A stretch of 64,000 nucleotides of DNA from Bagarius yarrelli. Its lineage: Eukaryota; Chordata; Actinopteri; Siluriformes; Sisoridae. The notes beneath the pieces are model-generated. The model worked only from the letters and a program-made list of their open reading frames with translations, did not search any database and was not told the DNA's origin. This document shows positions 34,146 to 47,800 of the stretch, in pieces. Numbering within the stretch: position 1 is the stretch's first letter; each line of letters starts with the position of its first letter. The stretch lies in contig VCAZ01000012.1 in NCBI GenBank assembly GCA_005784505.1, positions 2,919,011-2,983,010 on the forward strand, in the 5' to 3' direction. The translations under genes were made by a program, and so were the position numbers.

Positions 34146-35662
34146 CAGTCAAGCCCCAAATTATTCATACCCCTGGCAAAATCTGACTTAAAGTGACTTT
34201 TGTTTAACTAGCAAGTTCTTTTTGACCAGAAATGACACAGGCTTCTCCCAAAAGATAATAAGACGATGTACAAGAGGCATCATTGTGGAAAAAAATATTT
34301 CTCAGCTTTTATTTATATTCGAACAATAAATGTCCAAAATTATTCATACCGTTTGCAAACTGTCACAGTCTATGGGAAAACCCATATACCATTCCAAATA
34401 GTCCAAGCTGTTCTATAACATCCTAATTACCTTGATTTATTGGGAACAGCTGTTTTAATCAACTCAACCGGTGGAAAACAGAAACTCTCTGCTGTTGGTT
34501 TGTGGATAGTCATGGCCTGCGGCTGCGCATTGTGGCTGCTCACAAGTCAGGAAAGGGCTATAGGACCATATCTAAACGTTTTGAAGTTCCAGTGGCTACA
34601 GTGCAAAGTATTATTAAAAAATACAAGATGTTCTGCACTGTGAAAAAATTTAAGAGGACGTGGTCGGAAGCCAAAAGGCCACCTGTGCTGGCCCGGAGGA
34701 TAGTGAGAGAGGTAAAAAAGGATCCAAGGATCACCACCAAGGCCATCCTGATGAATCTGGGCTCTGCTGGTGGCAACATCTCAAGGCAGACAGTCCAACG
34801 GACACTGCACACTGCTGGGTTCCACGGACGCAGACTAAGGAGAACACCACTTCTTGAGATGATATGGTACACAAAAGCCCGCTTGGCTTTTGCAAATCTC
34901 ATCTGGACCAAAAGAGACTTCTGGGCTTCTGTTTTATGGTCCGATGAACAAAGTTGAATTGTTTGGGCACAATGAGTATCCTTCATTTGGCCTAAAAAAG
35001 GAGAAGCCTTCAAACCTAAGAACACCTCCCCACTGTCAAACATGTGGTGGAACCTAACTGTTTTGTGGGTGTTTTTCAGCTGTGGACCAGGGAACTGAAT
35101 CTAGAAACAGCACATGAAAAAGGAGCATACATCAATTCTCAACAACAACAAATCAGCCGTCTGAAAGAAAACTTGCCTTGGCCACCATGGACATTTCAGC
35201 ATGACAACGACCTCCAAACCACATCAAAAATGGGGGAAGAATGGTTGCAGAGAAAACATGCCATAGTCCCTTGACTTCAAAATCAATGAGAATCTGTAAT
35301 AGGACTAAAGCTGGTGATGGCAGAGAACCCTCCACCTGACAGAGTTGGGGGGAGCTCCTCGCTAAAGATGAATTGGCAAAAATCCAGTGGAGACATGCAA
35401 ACGCTGGTCAAGCCAATTAGAGGAAGCGTGTTGATTGCTGTAATAGGCCAATAAAGCTTTTCTATTGTTATTGAGAGGGTTTAGAATAAGTTGGACATGC
35501 TCTTATTTTGTTTCAACATGTAAATAAAAAGCGAGAATCTGTTTTTCCACAATGAATGCCTCTTGTACATCGTCTTATTATCTTTTGTGGAAGAGCCCTA
35601 TTTTCCTTTTCCCTAAAAAAAAATAATATTTGCCAGGATGAATAATTATTCGGGCTTCGACG
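34146..35662 (+). mobile_element. Tc1-like transposon (family E), nearly complete
   Basis: Imperfect terminal inverted repeats: 'cagtcaagccccaaattatt' at the left and the reverse complement of 'gaataattattcgggcttcg' at the right, with TA on both sides. Internal sub-repeats ('aagataataagacgatgtac' near the left, 'gtacatcgtcttattatctt' near the right) extend the inverted repeat. The transposase on the + strand begins with an open frame 34502-34957: helix-turn-helix segments (AAHKSGKGYRTISKRFEVPV; ITTKAILMNLG...GGNISRQTVQRTL) and the first catalytic Asp in LWSDE. A stop follows at once. Later pieces include QHDNDLQTTSK (second Asp), while the last box is destroyed. Length about 1.5 kb is typical. 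Inactive. Confidence 0.88.
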
Positions 35663-35674
35663 TATTTAGAGTTG

Positions 35675-36278
35675 GTGCATGGACTCGTTCTGCTGCTTAA
35701 TTTTCTGTTATCTTCTCCTTGACCACGATGGGCTGTTTTCTTCTTCTGTGTCCAATTCCCCCAGAGAACAAGCGCTATGGTCTTTCCTCAGGGATGAACC
35801 CTGTGGACCTGCACACGTAGCTAACAATACACAAATTGCTAGCCGATTGGCTTGCTATGGCCACGTACTCCATATCCAAGCCCACTCCATTACCCGAACA
35901 CAAACTATCACACCTGGTTATTCATTCCATATCACCCCCACACGCAGACATCCTCCTACTGAATAGCCCTTTGTTCACCAGTCATCGCCTGGTCTTAAAC
36001 AAATGACTAGACTCAACCCGATAACCAACCTTGACGCTATTGTTACTAACCTGTTCTGAGTTTCCTTCCCAGGCTCCCGTGTCCCCATCTCCTTTCTCCT
36101 GTCTCCAGTCTCCTGTCTCTCCTGGCTCTGTGTTTCTCATTCCTACTACTTCATGCTGTCTCCATCGTCCGTATCCTGTTCTCCCCATTGTTATTTGTGT
36201 GAGCGGCACTTTCGTGATATCAATAAAACCTATCATTTAACCTCTCCATGTCTCTGTTTGGACATTCCGTTACAACTA
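35675..36278. mobile_element. Probable solo LTR of a gypsy-type retrotransposon
   Basis: A 600-bp C/T-rich block with no coding content and an 'atcaataaaacctatc' polyadenylation signal close to its right end. It finishes 'tttggacattccgttacaac', a common gypsy LTR ending. It starts only about a dozen bases after the Tc1 element. No matching second LTR or internal region nearby, hence solo LTR. Exact borders and target duplication are uncertain. Confidence 0.5.
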
Positions 36279-36575
36279 TAGACAAATACACATGCAGTGA
36301 AAAAAAAACAAAAAAAAACCCAGTTATTTCTAAAATGCTGTTAAACTTGTTAAACCATAGCATAACCTAAGCATATTTTGCAAACCAACTAAGGCAATTT
36401 AACAGAAATCTTTGTTTTGGACATAGACATCACAGTAGTTTCACACATTGAATTTAATTCATGATTGTATAAGCTTTGACAATGAAACCGAAATTACAAA
36501 AAAGGAGGATTATTTATAATTGACCCCTACGGGGGGGGTGATCTGTATATTATGTTATAAACATCATAAAAACTG

Positions 36576-36682
36576 GAGAGTGTGTAAGGGAAGTATTGGA
36601 CTACCGACCCGTAGATTGTGGGTGCGATTCCCAGCTCCACCAAGCCACCACTGCTGGGCCCTTGAGCAAGGCCCTGGCAGCT
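36576..36682 (+). mobile_element. tRNA-derived SINE, truncated
   Basis: 'gtgggtgcgattcccagctc' (B box) and 'ccaagccaccactgctgggc' with 'ccttgagcaaggccct'. The tail is missing. Confidence 0.75.
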
Positions 36683-38809
36683 ATGTCTTTGTCCAGGAAT
36701 TAGGGAGACAAGCAGCTTTGGAGGTACAGTTGACTTTGGTTCAATAGAACTGGTTTCTAGAGCATGAAGAGAGCATCTGCCTTAGTCTTCTTGATCCCTG
36801 AACAATAGAAGATGATAAAATTTAATTTTATCAAAGAATTTGTTGTTGCTGCTGTGTTTAAAAAATATTTATCCCTTTTATATTCATATTCATTTCCCTT
36901 TGTATAAACAATTATTCATTTCTATTATTACTATTCTTTTGAGTTAATACTTATGTTAATGTTTAATTTAATGAATCATTACATATACATTATATACATA
37001 TAACATTCTCGATTAAATAAATAGATGTACACAAAAAAAATTTTTATTTTAATTTAAAAGACAATCAGGATTTGAAATTTGCAACAATAAGATTGGTGAT
37101 TAATAAATCTTGCTCTTCTTGTTTTTTCTTTTTGTTTTATTGTTGCTGGTTTTATCGGTAAAGGTCATCTTTAGAGTTTCCTAAAAAAGAATCAGCTTTT
37201 TTTTTTTATATAAATTCTGGTATACACATTGAAGAAGCCTTCAAATATGAACCAATGGTAGTTTTGATTTAAGATCCCCACATCTTGTAACAAGCATCTC
37301 CCACCTTCAGAAGAGCTAGCAACCCTTAAATATGTGAAAGTTTTGATCGTTTATATCTCCAAAGTATTTGCAAGTAGATCAGAAACACTTGGAATTGTGT
37401 GTTGTGTTTGTTTGTGTGTTTGTGGGTGCACATCCATGCACATTAGCAAATAGGAGCCGAAGAACCGTGATCATGTAGAAATGTCATCCATGCATCCATG
37501 TGATCTTGTTAGCAAGCAGTGAAAGGCAACATGTAGTCGTCTACAGAGAACGAGAGAAGGGGTGGCCCAAACTGGTCAATCAAGAAACATGGACAGGACT
37601 TAGACTCTTTCATTAAGCTATTAAATAACCAAAGCAAGGAAAAGGTGAACACAGCTGCTTTTGGAAGTATTTTAGTGTATACTGAAGCTGCAAAGTTTAA
37701 AAAATGAAAATAAAATACCAAGTGTATACAAGGACGGTAACTGAAAAACTTACAGTCCATCTGGCTCTGGTCATCTAATAGTACAGAATTTAGCAGGTAG
37801 TCAACATCCTCACACAGTCGGTGGTGATGTGGGTTCATCAGGGAAACAGTGGAAAAAAGTTTTCGAACTAGATTCGTTGTTAATATTATTATTATTATTA
37901 CTCAAAATAATAATCACAGTTAGGTTAGTACCATTATCTGACAGAACAGACTGAACTGTTTTTAACATGTGGGACGTCTGCTTCCATATCATTGTTGGGC
38001 AAAACTATCAGCAAATCAGCACAGAGAATGTTTTTTTATCTCTTACCGCGGCATGGATTGTTAGAATCTCTTTACTGCGGTATGGAAGGCATACATCAAG
38101 TTATTATTTAGTGGCACATTGTCTAATGGTCAGTCTAACCAGGCTAATATATTGCTCCATTAGTTTGTGCTCATCTTAGTCCAGCTTTTTTGTGGCAACA
38201 AATTACACCCCAAAAAACAGAAAACGCTCATGCGATAAAAATCAACATATTTTTCAACAATTACGTTGGAGGGAGTTATGACAAAAAGTCAGTTAGTTAA
38301 GGCACACTTGGTGATGGTTTACACTTTGCATTTAATCCTCAATATGCGGCAGCGTCTCATAAATGGTAAAAAATTAGCTATCCATTTAACCTATACATCA
38401 GAAGAACTCTAACAGGGGTGGAACCCACAGCTCTTGATCAGCATTTGGCTTTTCTATACAGTGCGGCTCTGTGTGCTTTGGGAAAAAATACGAGAATAAT
38501 GAGTATTTAATCTAAATTTATTTGATTAAGGTCATGAGTCTTTTTCTATAATTCTAATGTGAAGACTTGGTTCTTGTTACATTAAAATAAATTTTTGTCG
38601 TCCAAATAGCGTCAGAACCCCTGAAATATGCGACCCCTCAGCCTGAGAAACATGGCTTCCCAGACACTTATTCATTTGGAGTTCAGTTGATCTTTGATCC
38701 CATACATATGTAATCAGGTCTTTCCAAATCAACTCTAATAAACAAAATTGAAGTTTATTGGGATGTACAAAGTGGTTGTAAACTGTCATAAAATGTTTTT
38801 TTTAATATA
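36683..38809. other. Intergenic DNA, no gene recognised
   Basis: AT-rich. A short (ATT)n run lies near 37880-37900. Open frames here have no recognisable product. Confidence 0.45.
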
Positions 38810-38960
38810 GTTGACCTGAGGTTGTCGGTTCGATGCCCCTCCAACAAGCCAACACTGTTGAGCCCCTAAGCAGGCCCTTACCCCCAATTGCTCAGTTGTA
38901 TAACAAGGGATATTGTAAGTCGCTCTGGATAAGGGCGTCTGCCAAATGCTCAATGTCAAT
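38810..38960 (+). mobile_element. tRNA-derived SINE
   Basis: 'gttgtcggttcgatgcccct' B-box region, 'cccccaattgctcagttgta' and tail 'gtaagtcgctctggataagg' plus 'gcgtctgccaaatgct'. The A-box side is diverged. Confidence 0.8.
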
Positions 38961-39835
38961 TTAATGAATTAAGTATTAAGTCCACTTTGCAAATCAACAG
39001 AAAAAAGTCAAAAGCAAGTAAGAAAAGAAACTTTTAGAAGTACATTGGAGGTGCTACTATCAGAGGTATCGAGAAAACGTCCTATGGAATTATTAACAAA
39101 AGAACAAAATTTGCGTGAGAGAGTTTGACAGTAAATCTCACTGTAACTAAGCTTAAAAGAAATAGTCTGACATAAAGGTTTAAAGTTCACCAAAACTGTT
39201 GCGCACAGACAAGTGTGGATGGATTAGATTACCCAACCACACATTGACGGCTGATGGCTGCACATACCTGGTTCTGGTCGGGGTCATATGGTGTTGCCAC
39301 AAATTATTTGCACATTTGTTTAATGGCAATGTTTATTATTCACATATTTAATCTTCTTCAGTTGGTGCCTTTATAGCATGTTTGTGAAGTCGATCTCTCC
39401 GATTACATTAGAAAAACTGGCTATTGCTGCAAATTGCGCTTTAATGTTTGGCTGGTCAACTGCATCAAGCGATCCTAATCGGTCTGCCAGTTCCCTTTGG
39501 AACCAAAGGGAATGGGTATGCGTGGCTCCTTCCAAATCTGACCCAACTCAGCACTAGCTCCAAAAATCAAAAAAGCCCAAAAACTTAAAACTTTTTCTCT
39601 TCTTCCATTCATATTCATTGGCATGTCCTCTAATAAGGCCAACGCGCTATTGCCATAGACTAAGCAATGATGAAATTTGCACATGATTTTATATGTTCTT
39701 ACTTATTTGCATGATTAATGGAAACATATAATGTCATTTAGCCAAATTTATCAGTTACAAATAATAGCAATAGACTTGTAGTCTAATGTTTGCAACTTCA
39801 CTTTATTGCCTCTAAAAGGACAAAAACCATGAAAA
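38961..39835. other. Intergenic DNA, no gene recognised
   Basis: No exon supported. Part of 39400-39700 may belong to the same DNA-transposon relic as the block that follows. Confidence 0.35.
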
Positions 39836-39985
39836 ATGTATGTACGCCAGACACGAAGTTGGCGTGGAGGAACGCACATTTGTATGTTAATTTTACTGTA
39901 GTAAATCGGCCGTGAGCATGAAAGCTGGCGTATGCAAGTTTTTGTGCATACACAGTGTTGATACATGAGGCCCCTGATGTTGAGA
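39836..39985. mobile_element. Possible PIF/Harbinger-like MITE end
   Basis: Contains 'tgtacgccagacacgaag', 'ggcgtatgcaagtttttgtg' and a closing 'tgatacatgaggcccc', a terminal type common in fish Harbinger-derived elements. The opposite end was not located. Confidence 0.35.
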
Positions 39986-41091
39986 TGCTGTGTGCTGAGG
40001 TTTAGGAGCAAAAATCACATTAATCAAGTGAAATAAATATTATTATTTTGCAAATAAATATTCTATTAGGTGAAATAGTTCTTTTTACATTTAGCTTGAC
40101 AGCTGACTGCTGCATCTAAAAAGATGATAGCGCACAGGACTGGACTAAAATTTGGTTTGCTGCAGATGGATTAATTAAATACCAAGATGACTCAAAAAAC
40201 ATGACCCACGGATGGTAATAAAGCAGCAAAGGATACAAAATTACTTTTAGGGGTATTTATTTTGACTGCTGTTTCTTAAAAGGACAGTGATCGATGGAAG
40301 TAAATAACAACAGCAACAAAAAATAACTTAAGATCTTTGTCTGAAATAAAGAGATTATTTCGTGGTGCTTAAGTGGCACATAAGGAAACAAACAAATAAT
40401 AATTTCCAACTCGAGAAGATTAAATCTGATCATCCAAAGCTTAAGTATTAGACCAGTATATTTAATTAAATCAGTCTCTCTGTAACAATATAAAGTGAGA
40501 TAGTCTAGTGCCCCCGCGTGAGCACGTGCTAAAAAGCAAGTGTCGCAACACAGTGTCTTAAAGTGACAGCAACCAATTTATGCCTATAGTTAATTTTGTG
40601 TATTTTTATTTAACTTGGCTACATAAAGTAATTAATTTTGTGAAAGTATACTTCATCCCAGCGTTTTTGGAGTTTAAAAATGCAAAGCAAGTTTTTTTAA
40701 TGTAGTACATAGGTAAAAAAATTATAAATGCAGTGTTATCTTTATTTTAGATATATTTTAGATGTCAAAAGAGCTCAAAAGAGGCAGTGGTTCTATTTTC
40801 TAGGGGGAGGGGGTGTCTTTGAGTGTTAAAGGTTGCCGACAGCTGCTCTGCTATATAACTATAAACTGATATTAAGCTGAAGAAAAGTGTGAACAATGTT
40901 CCAATCTTCTGCCTGGTCTGGAAGTTGACACAGGAGCCTGTCTTTCTGTCCCTGCAGACACAAAAATAATTGAACATGTTCTGCAGGCTTATATCTTTTT
41001 TGAGCATCACCTTTGTGACTGCAGGGAGCAGATTTTCAACAAATAGTGCAGCCACTGAGGAAACAAAGGTATGTGTGCAATCCTGCTGAAT
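39986..41091. other. Intergenic DNA upstream of ubr2
   Basis: No gene or repeat that I can support. Confidence 0.4.
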
Positions 41092-41242
41092 CAGGGGTCA
41101 CCCAACTCATTCCTGGAGTGTCCTGCAGAGTTTAGCTTCAACTTGCCTAAGAACACCTGCCTGTAAGTTTCCAGTATACCTTGAAATTGGTTCAGGTGTG
41201 TTGGATTAGGGTTGGAGCTAAACTCATATTTAGTCACCCCTG
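41092..41242. mobile_element. Small hAT-like fold-back MITE
   Basis: 151 bp bounded by 'caggggtcacccaactc' and the inverted 'tagtcacccctg'. The interior is nearly palindromic ('ctgcagagtttagcttcaac' against 'ttggagctaaactc'). CAGGGG ends suit the hAT group. No clear 8-bp target duplication remains. Confidence 0.65.
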
Positions 41243-41689
41243 CACTAAATTATCCAAAAATTTCACTACTAGACCAAAATCTGCTCAAAAGGTAAAACTA
41301 TAATAGGAGACTGCTCTGCAGGTCCACGTCGCTACCTTCCAAACTTAAACGCAAACTATCAAACCAAGCTTGATTGTGATCTGACACATGAGCAGTGTAG
41401 TAAATGAGGAGAACTGGTTAACTTAAGGTCTGCGTATTTAAAATGCTGAGGAAAAAAAAGCTTCAGGGTTTCAGGAGACCAACATTTAAACTTTATTATT
41501 AATCTATTTTATACTGATTTAACATAAAACATGTTTTATAATTGTGTTACAAGCAGTGGACGATGTAATAATACGAAATGTCATAATATAAGAGTCTTAA
41601 GGATTAAATTTGAAAAAATTGAAGTTTTTCAAATTTAACAATTAATTATTATTTTTTCATTACTCAGCAAAAATCGAGTAGGCTTTTTT

Positions 41690-41752
41690 CAGAAGCCGCG
41701 CGAGCGCCACATTTCCGCTTCCGTCGCTTTTCGCCCCCCAGTGAAGTGAAAC
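41690..41752 (+). promoter_or_regulatory. ubr2 core promoter / 5' UTR
   Basis: A GC- and CpG-richer stretch just before the start codon in AT-rich surroundings, with 'cttccg' ETS-type sites ('atttccgcttccgtcg') and no TATA box. It looks like a housekeeping promoter. The transcription start cannot be fixed from sequence. Confidence 0.45.
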
Positions 41753-41836
41753 ATGGCGGCGGCTGAGACTGATCGGGAAACACCGAGCGCGCTCTGTAGC
41801 GAATTCCTCAATTTCTCTGCTAAGGACACCGCTACG
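41753..41836 (+). CDS. ubr2: ubr2 exon 1
   Basis: 28 codons from an ATG in good Kozak context (A at -3, G at +4). The sequence MAAAETDRETPSAL... is poorly conserved with mammals, as is usual for this N terminus. Ends phase 0 at GTAGGC. The start choice rests on position, frame with exon 2 and the CpG-rich leader. Confidence 0.85.
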
Positions 41837-44800
41837 GTAGGCGACAGTTTTCTAGAATAAGTCAGCACTTGTTAGGCTTTTGCCTGCTGTATATGAGAGC
41901 GAGGGTTTTTACATTTTGTGGTGATATTTCAAGATTTTTTACTCGGGTTGTTTTCCCTACTGCTTGGGTCGCTGTGGTCTAGCTAATGCTAATGCTGACG
42001 CCAACGCTTACGCTGTGATGAGCTAGCCTGCTTGATAACTTGTTTTTCTTCTAGCAGGTAGTTAGCAACACTGACTTACTAATAAATTTAAAAACGTCTA
42101 TTGCTTATGTAGAGATCATTTTGTTCTCTTGTTTAAATTTTTTTTTAAAGCAAGTTATATGCCTTGTGTAATTTGTGTGAAATTAGTTAGCTAGCTAGAT
42201 GGCTAACTGTAGGGATGTTTTGTCACAGCAGAGGAAACTGATAAAAAAAAATGTTTTTCAATTTAACCAAACTAGCGACATCTCTGTATTAATGTCACCC
42301 TGGTGTACTTTTATTAACCGTTTGTTTAATTGAAAAGCCATGTTTTTGTTTTTCGTTTGTAGCCAAAGTAAATGACAATCGCAATTACAGTTTAGAATAT
42401 TAAGAATGATCACGTGACAAATATTATGGAGAAACTTAGTTAGTTATGTAAATAAGTATTATTTAATGATCTTGTCGTTCTTTAAGTAACATCAATATTA
42501 GGTTTTATAATAGAAACACTGCAGTTGGTATATGGTATTAAATAATTTTGTTTAAAAAATTGGGTTTTCAGCATTCACACTTAAAATAAAAGTGCAACAA
42601 TAGTAATCTGTTATTCATGTTAGAAAAGTGTAGCATTCCGTTTGCAATTGGAATCACCATGCACTTGCAGACTTATGGATGGATAAATGGACGCACGGAC
42701 TGATGGACAGACAGATAGATTGATGGATGGCTAGACAGATTGATGTACGGATAGATAGACGAATGGATAGGTGGATGGATGGGTGGGCAGCTGATGGACG
42801 GAGACGAATGGACGGACTGATTGATGGATGGAGGCATGGATAGAAGAACAGATGGATGGACGTATAGATAGACAAATTGACTGATGGATAGATGGACAGA
42901 CAGATATATAGATAGATGCACGAATGGATGGATGAATATAGATGGATAGTTAGATGGATATATAAAATGTGAATGGATATATGGATAGATAGATAATAGG
43001 GGTGGGAATCTTAGGTACTTTGGAAACAGATTAGTCACAAATGTATGTTTACATCTTTACATTCTAACCAGAATTGGCACTTCTATGCTTTTTTGTTTAT
43101 AGATGGAATTTCTGCATGTCAATATCTTATTAACAAAGTTAATAAGAACTTTAATACAAAACCCTGTATTATCCACGTTGGAAAACTGACACACATCCTT
43201 GGCAAAAAAACTGGCCACTGACCAAGTAATTCTCTTCGCCCTTTTTTTTTTTAAATCCAGTGTAAGCGTTGCAAAGTGTTGCCACACAGTTGATTTAAAA
43301 TTTCATATTGATTGTCCAAATTCGTGTGTTTATTCAACATGGTCATTAAGTAAGCTCTGCTGCGCGCGGACCGGTTTCGGGTCATGCGCAGGCAGAAGTG
43401 GCCGGCAGATACAGACACAAGATCGAGGCGCTTCCACATGCTGTCCGACAAATGGTAAAGGATGGAGAGAGTCAAAGGCACAGTTCAAACGTTTACAACA
43501 ATCAGATTGTTGCCACGTGCAGTAAATGTGTGTGATGTTGAATTTAAAAAATTTGTAGTTTTTTTTGTTGTGATTATCATCCGGAGGCTAGTTAATTATT
43601 ACGACAATGTGAATATCTCTGAGAGCCGATAGCGTAAAGCTGTGAATCGATAATAAATATAATCTTATTAATGCCGTCTTCTACCCTCGTGCAGCGCCTT
43701 AGCTTTAAAACAGTGCATGCTAGGCCAAAACACACGCATGCACTGTTTTTGAGGGAAATGTCTGTCTGTGACACTATTAGTATACATGTCATGCTTAACA
43801 AAGTAGTCTGTTTTATGGTAATGGTAGATTTGGCTCTATTTCATTGCCAGTGATTGGTGAAGTCCAAATACAAATAAGCTAAATACATTTTTTATTTCAC
43901 TCATTAAATTGCAAATTAATTTATAACGTTTTTTAAGTGTGTTTGTCTGGATGTATTTTTTTTGTTCTATTTCTCAAAATTAGAGACTGATCATTTCAAA
44001 TATGCAAATGCTTATGCAGAATAAGACATTTAACTTGAGTGTAAACAAAACCAGCCAGTAGTTTGTGGACAAAACTGCACACACATTTGCTGTTTCTTTT
44101 CTAAAAAAAACCCCCTAAAGTTAAGAAAACATCTTAACAATTGGCTACATGGCTCTTTTAGAATTATAGCCTGATTTGCTGCTATAAATCAGCTTTTTAG
44201 TCCCCATGAAGTATAAAAATAAATAAATATAAAAGTAATATAACTGTCAAAATTGTAACAGCTGAATAATCGATTTAAAGATTAAACTTTTTCATTAGTG
44301 CAAAAAGTTAAGCCCAATTAGAGATGTTTTTTTGAGGATTTCCCTGTTTCATTTATTAGTTACTATAGACATAACTATAAAATTAACTAATTACAGAAAC
44401 TGAAATATTTGCAGATTACTTGACCAGTCATTTTAATAATCGTTGATTAATCAACTATTAAAACGATTTGTTGCAGCCCTATACCTTATTATTTCTGGGC
44501 ACCTTATTTTACCTTATTATTTTAGGTTGGCAGAGGTCTAAAATTAGATTTAAACCAGCTTCTTTTGGCTTCACTTAAATTAAGTTGTTTTTTACAACTG
44601 AACTTTTCATGTGAAAAGACACTTTATAGTCGATTAAGCAGGCTCATGATGTGGATTTATATGTAGTTTAATTTTACAAGCTGAGAACTCACAAAGCCCC
44701 TAAAATATTCAAACGGCAGCAGGTTCTCTTTGTATTAAACAAACAATGCAAGAAGACGCCGTTTTCAACTTTTTGACTAATAGGTGCCATAAGTTCTTTG

Positions 44801-47800
44801 ATAAGATGAACCAAGTAGTTTACTTGAAAGTTCTGTCATTTTAAATTAAAGAATCATGATCAGAATTGTATTTGTGGCGCACCTTGACATCATATCCTGT
44901 TTATTGTCTGATTAGATATATTTGTTCTGTGTCACAATCATTAAATGAACTGCACTAAAGTTTTTGCGCACCAGGGTTTGGATAGCAGCGTTCGCCTTTT
45001 TTAAATGGACCATATCAACTTAACCCAAGTTATTTTTTACTGTAAAGATGTAAAGTGAGCTAAAATATCAGTGAAGTCATACCAGTTTACTTAAATCTCT
45101 TAAGTAAAATGAGTTTTTAAGCAATGAAACAAATTCAATGACAAATTCTTACCTTTTCTATTTCAGAAATGGCTTCAGGCCACAGACCTGCCCAAAGATG
45201 TGTACCAGCACCTGGCTTGCTATGTGCCCAAAATCTACTGCCTTGAGCCCAACCTAAACCCTCAAAGTGAGGAGCTGCTGGCCCAGTTGTTACTGCAGTC
45301 ACCAATGGAATGGTACCTTTGTGGAGAAGAGCCTTCAACCGGACTGGCCAAGCTTGAGCAGAGCAACCAGCCGTCCCAGCTCTGTGGACATGTCTTTAAA
45401 GTGGGTGAACCCACATACTCCTGCAGGTAGGAGACCACTTCAGTTTCTTACCTTTTTTTGTTGTACAGTTGTCAAAATTCATAATATAATAGTACAGACA
45501 CAGCTTTTTGTCACGTTTTAAAATTTTTTTGTCTTCATTGAGACCTGCAGATTTTGAGGCTGCTGGTTTAAATTTGCTGATTGAGGTTAGGTTATTATTA
45601 GTTAAAGGTACTTAGGGCAGGTTTCCATAAGCTTGCTGAAAGCCCAGTGTGTGCAGAAGGGGTGCTCTGCTGCATTTAAAAAAACTTGCCTTATAATGGC
45701 ATTATTATAAGGGGTTATTATGGCTTAACGTAAATTACTCATATGGAGCTTGGTTTTTAATTGTACACATTTCTCTTGTTTGGTTGTGTGACAAAACAAA
45801 ACTTTGGCATTTGCTTTATAAATGTATTTTTGTCATTGCTTATACATGAATTTAACAAAGGTAAATAAAATGTAATTTGTAAATGTAAATTTTGACAGAG
45901 GTTAGTGACTTGGACCAGGTTGTGTTTTTCTGTAAGTCAGTAAGTTAGTCACGTACTAATTACTGCACAGTGAAATGTTTTACTTTGGTCATACCTCTGG
46001 TACAAAGTTCTATTTTACAGTATGAGTAAATCACGATAACAATCGATTTCACAATATAGTTTTTTAAAAGGTAGTTATTCAGAAAAAAAATAAAAAGGAT
46101 TAGATTAGGCTTATTTTATTACTTTCCCATTTTTGGTTCTTGATCAATATAGTAAATAAAATATGAACTTGGATTAACCTTAACCCAAACACTTAAACAC
46201 TCTTTGTTGTTGCCCCCAGTCTAGCATGCAGCATCTTCAGGGTTTACACATTTCCTGGTAATTCTTCGGGCAAGCACTCTTCATTTTTTGTTAATATTAA
46301 CTATATTATAAAATAAATTAGTAATGCTGCTCCCTATAAACAAGCACACATTTGAAAAGATTTTTATACCCCACATAATAATGGTGGTTCCCTGATTTCC
46401 TAAAAATGGATAGACAACAAATGCCCAAAAAAGGGATACACAATAGATTTTTCAAGCCTTTTGCAAGTGTTTATTATGTTTTCTCCTTCATAGAGAATGT
46501 GCTGCAGACCCAACATGTGTGCTGTGCATGCAGTGCTTTTTAGGCAGTGTACATAAGGAGCATCGTTACAGAGTAAGTGCAAACACACCCTAACACACAC
46601 TGGTTTTCTATAGGCTCTCCAGCAGGAACACACCTGTATAAAACTTGTGCACAGTATCCATGTTCTCAGCTGCTCCTGACAGGTTAGTTGGGCAGGTTAG
46701 ACTCCTCATTTAAAGCAGGCTACACACGTGGTGGTTTTGCAAAACACTTACAGTTCAGTTTCTTTTGCTGAGGCCATATAACAGAATGTCAACATTTAAA
46801 AAAAAATAAAAAAATTATAAACTGATTTGCGTTTTAATAAATTATAAATAAGTACGACCATATACTTGGTGGCAAAACTCTTGTTGACAGTCACAGATGT
46901 CAAACATTTCTTGTAGTTGGCCACCAGGCTTGCACACCTCTCGAGAGGGATTTTGTCCCACTCCTCTTGGCAGATCTTCTCCAAGTCATTAAGGTTTTAA
47001 GGCTGACATTTGGCAACTCAAACCTTCACTTCCCTTCACAGTTTTTTTTTATTAGGATTATGTTCTGGAGACTGGCTAGGCCACTCCAGGACCTTAATGT
47101 GCTTCTTCTTAAGCCAATCCCTTGTTGCCTTGAACGTGTGTTATTGTCATGCTGTAATACCCATTCAAGACCTATTTTCGTTGTCCTGGCTGACGGAAGA
47201 AAGTTCTCACCCAAGATTTAACGGGCATGTCCGTCATTCCATTGTTGCGGGGAAGTTGTCTTGTCACTATAGCAGCAAAATATCTCATCTCCTTCATTTT
47301 CATGTTTGACAGTGGGGATGGTGTTGTCTGGGTCATAGGCAGCATTCCTTCTCCTCAAAACAAGTTGAGTTGATGACAAAGAGCTCGATTTTGGTCTCAT
47401 ATGACCACATAATTTTTACCCAATTTATCTCTAAATCATGCAGATGTTCATTGGCAGACGTCAGTCCTGTACATGTGCTTTCTTCAGCAGGGGGAGATTG
47501 CGGGCACTGCAGGATTTAAGTCCTTCACTGAGTAGTGTGTTACCAATTGTTTTCTTGGAAACTATAGTCCCAGCTACCTTGAGCTCATTGATCTTCCTGT
47601 GTAATTCTGGGATGCCCCTCTAATCATCATTGAAACTGTACGAGGTGAGATCTTGCATTGAGCCCCAGACCAAGAAAGACTGACAGTTATTTTGTTTCTT
47701 CCATTTAAAAATAATTACACCAACGGTTGTCACCTTCTCACCAAGCTGCTTGGCAATGGTTTTGTAGTTTATTCCAGCCTTGTGAAGGTCTACAATCTTG

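Larger units (their letters stand above)
41837..45166. other. ubr2 intron 1
   Basis: 3.3-kb first intron. Holds a tetranucleotide tract, a Tc1-end relic and a GC-rich island at about 43340-43515 with an NRF1-like 'tcatgcgcagg'. The rest is AT-rich with nothing recognised. Confidence 0.7.

Noticed and set aside
42654..43038. Minus-strand Ser/Ile/His/Pro repeat proteins
   Set aside because: Pure translation artefact of a GATG/GATA/GACA microsatellite in ubr2 intron 1.
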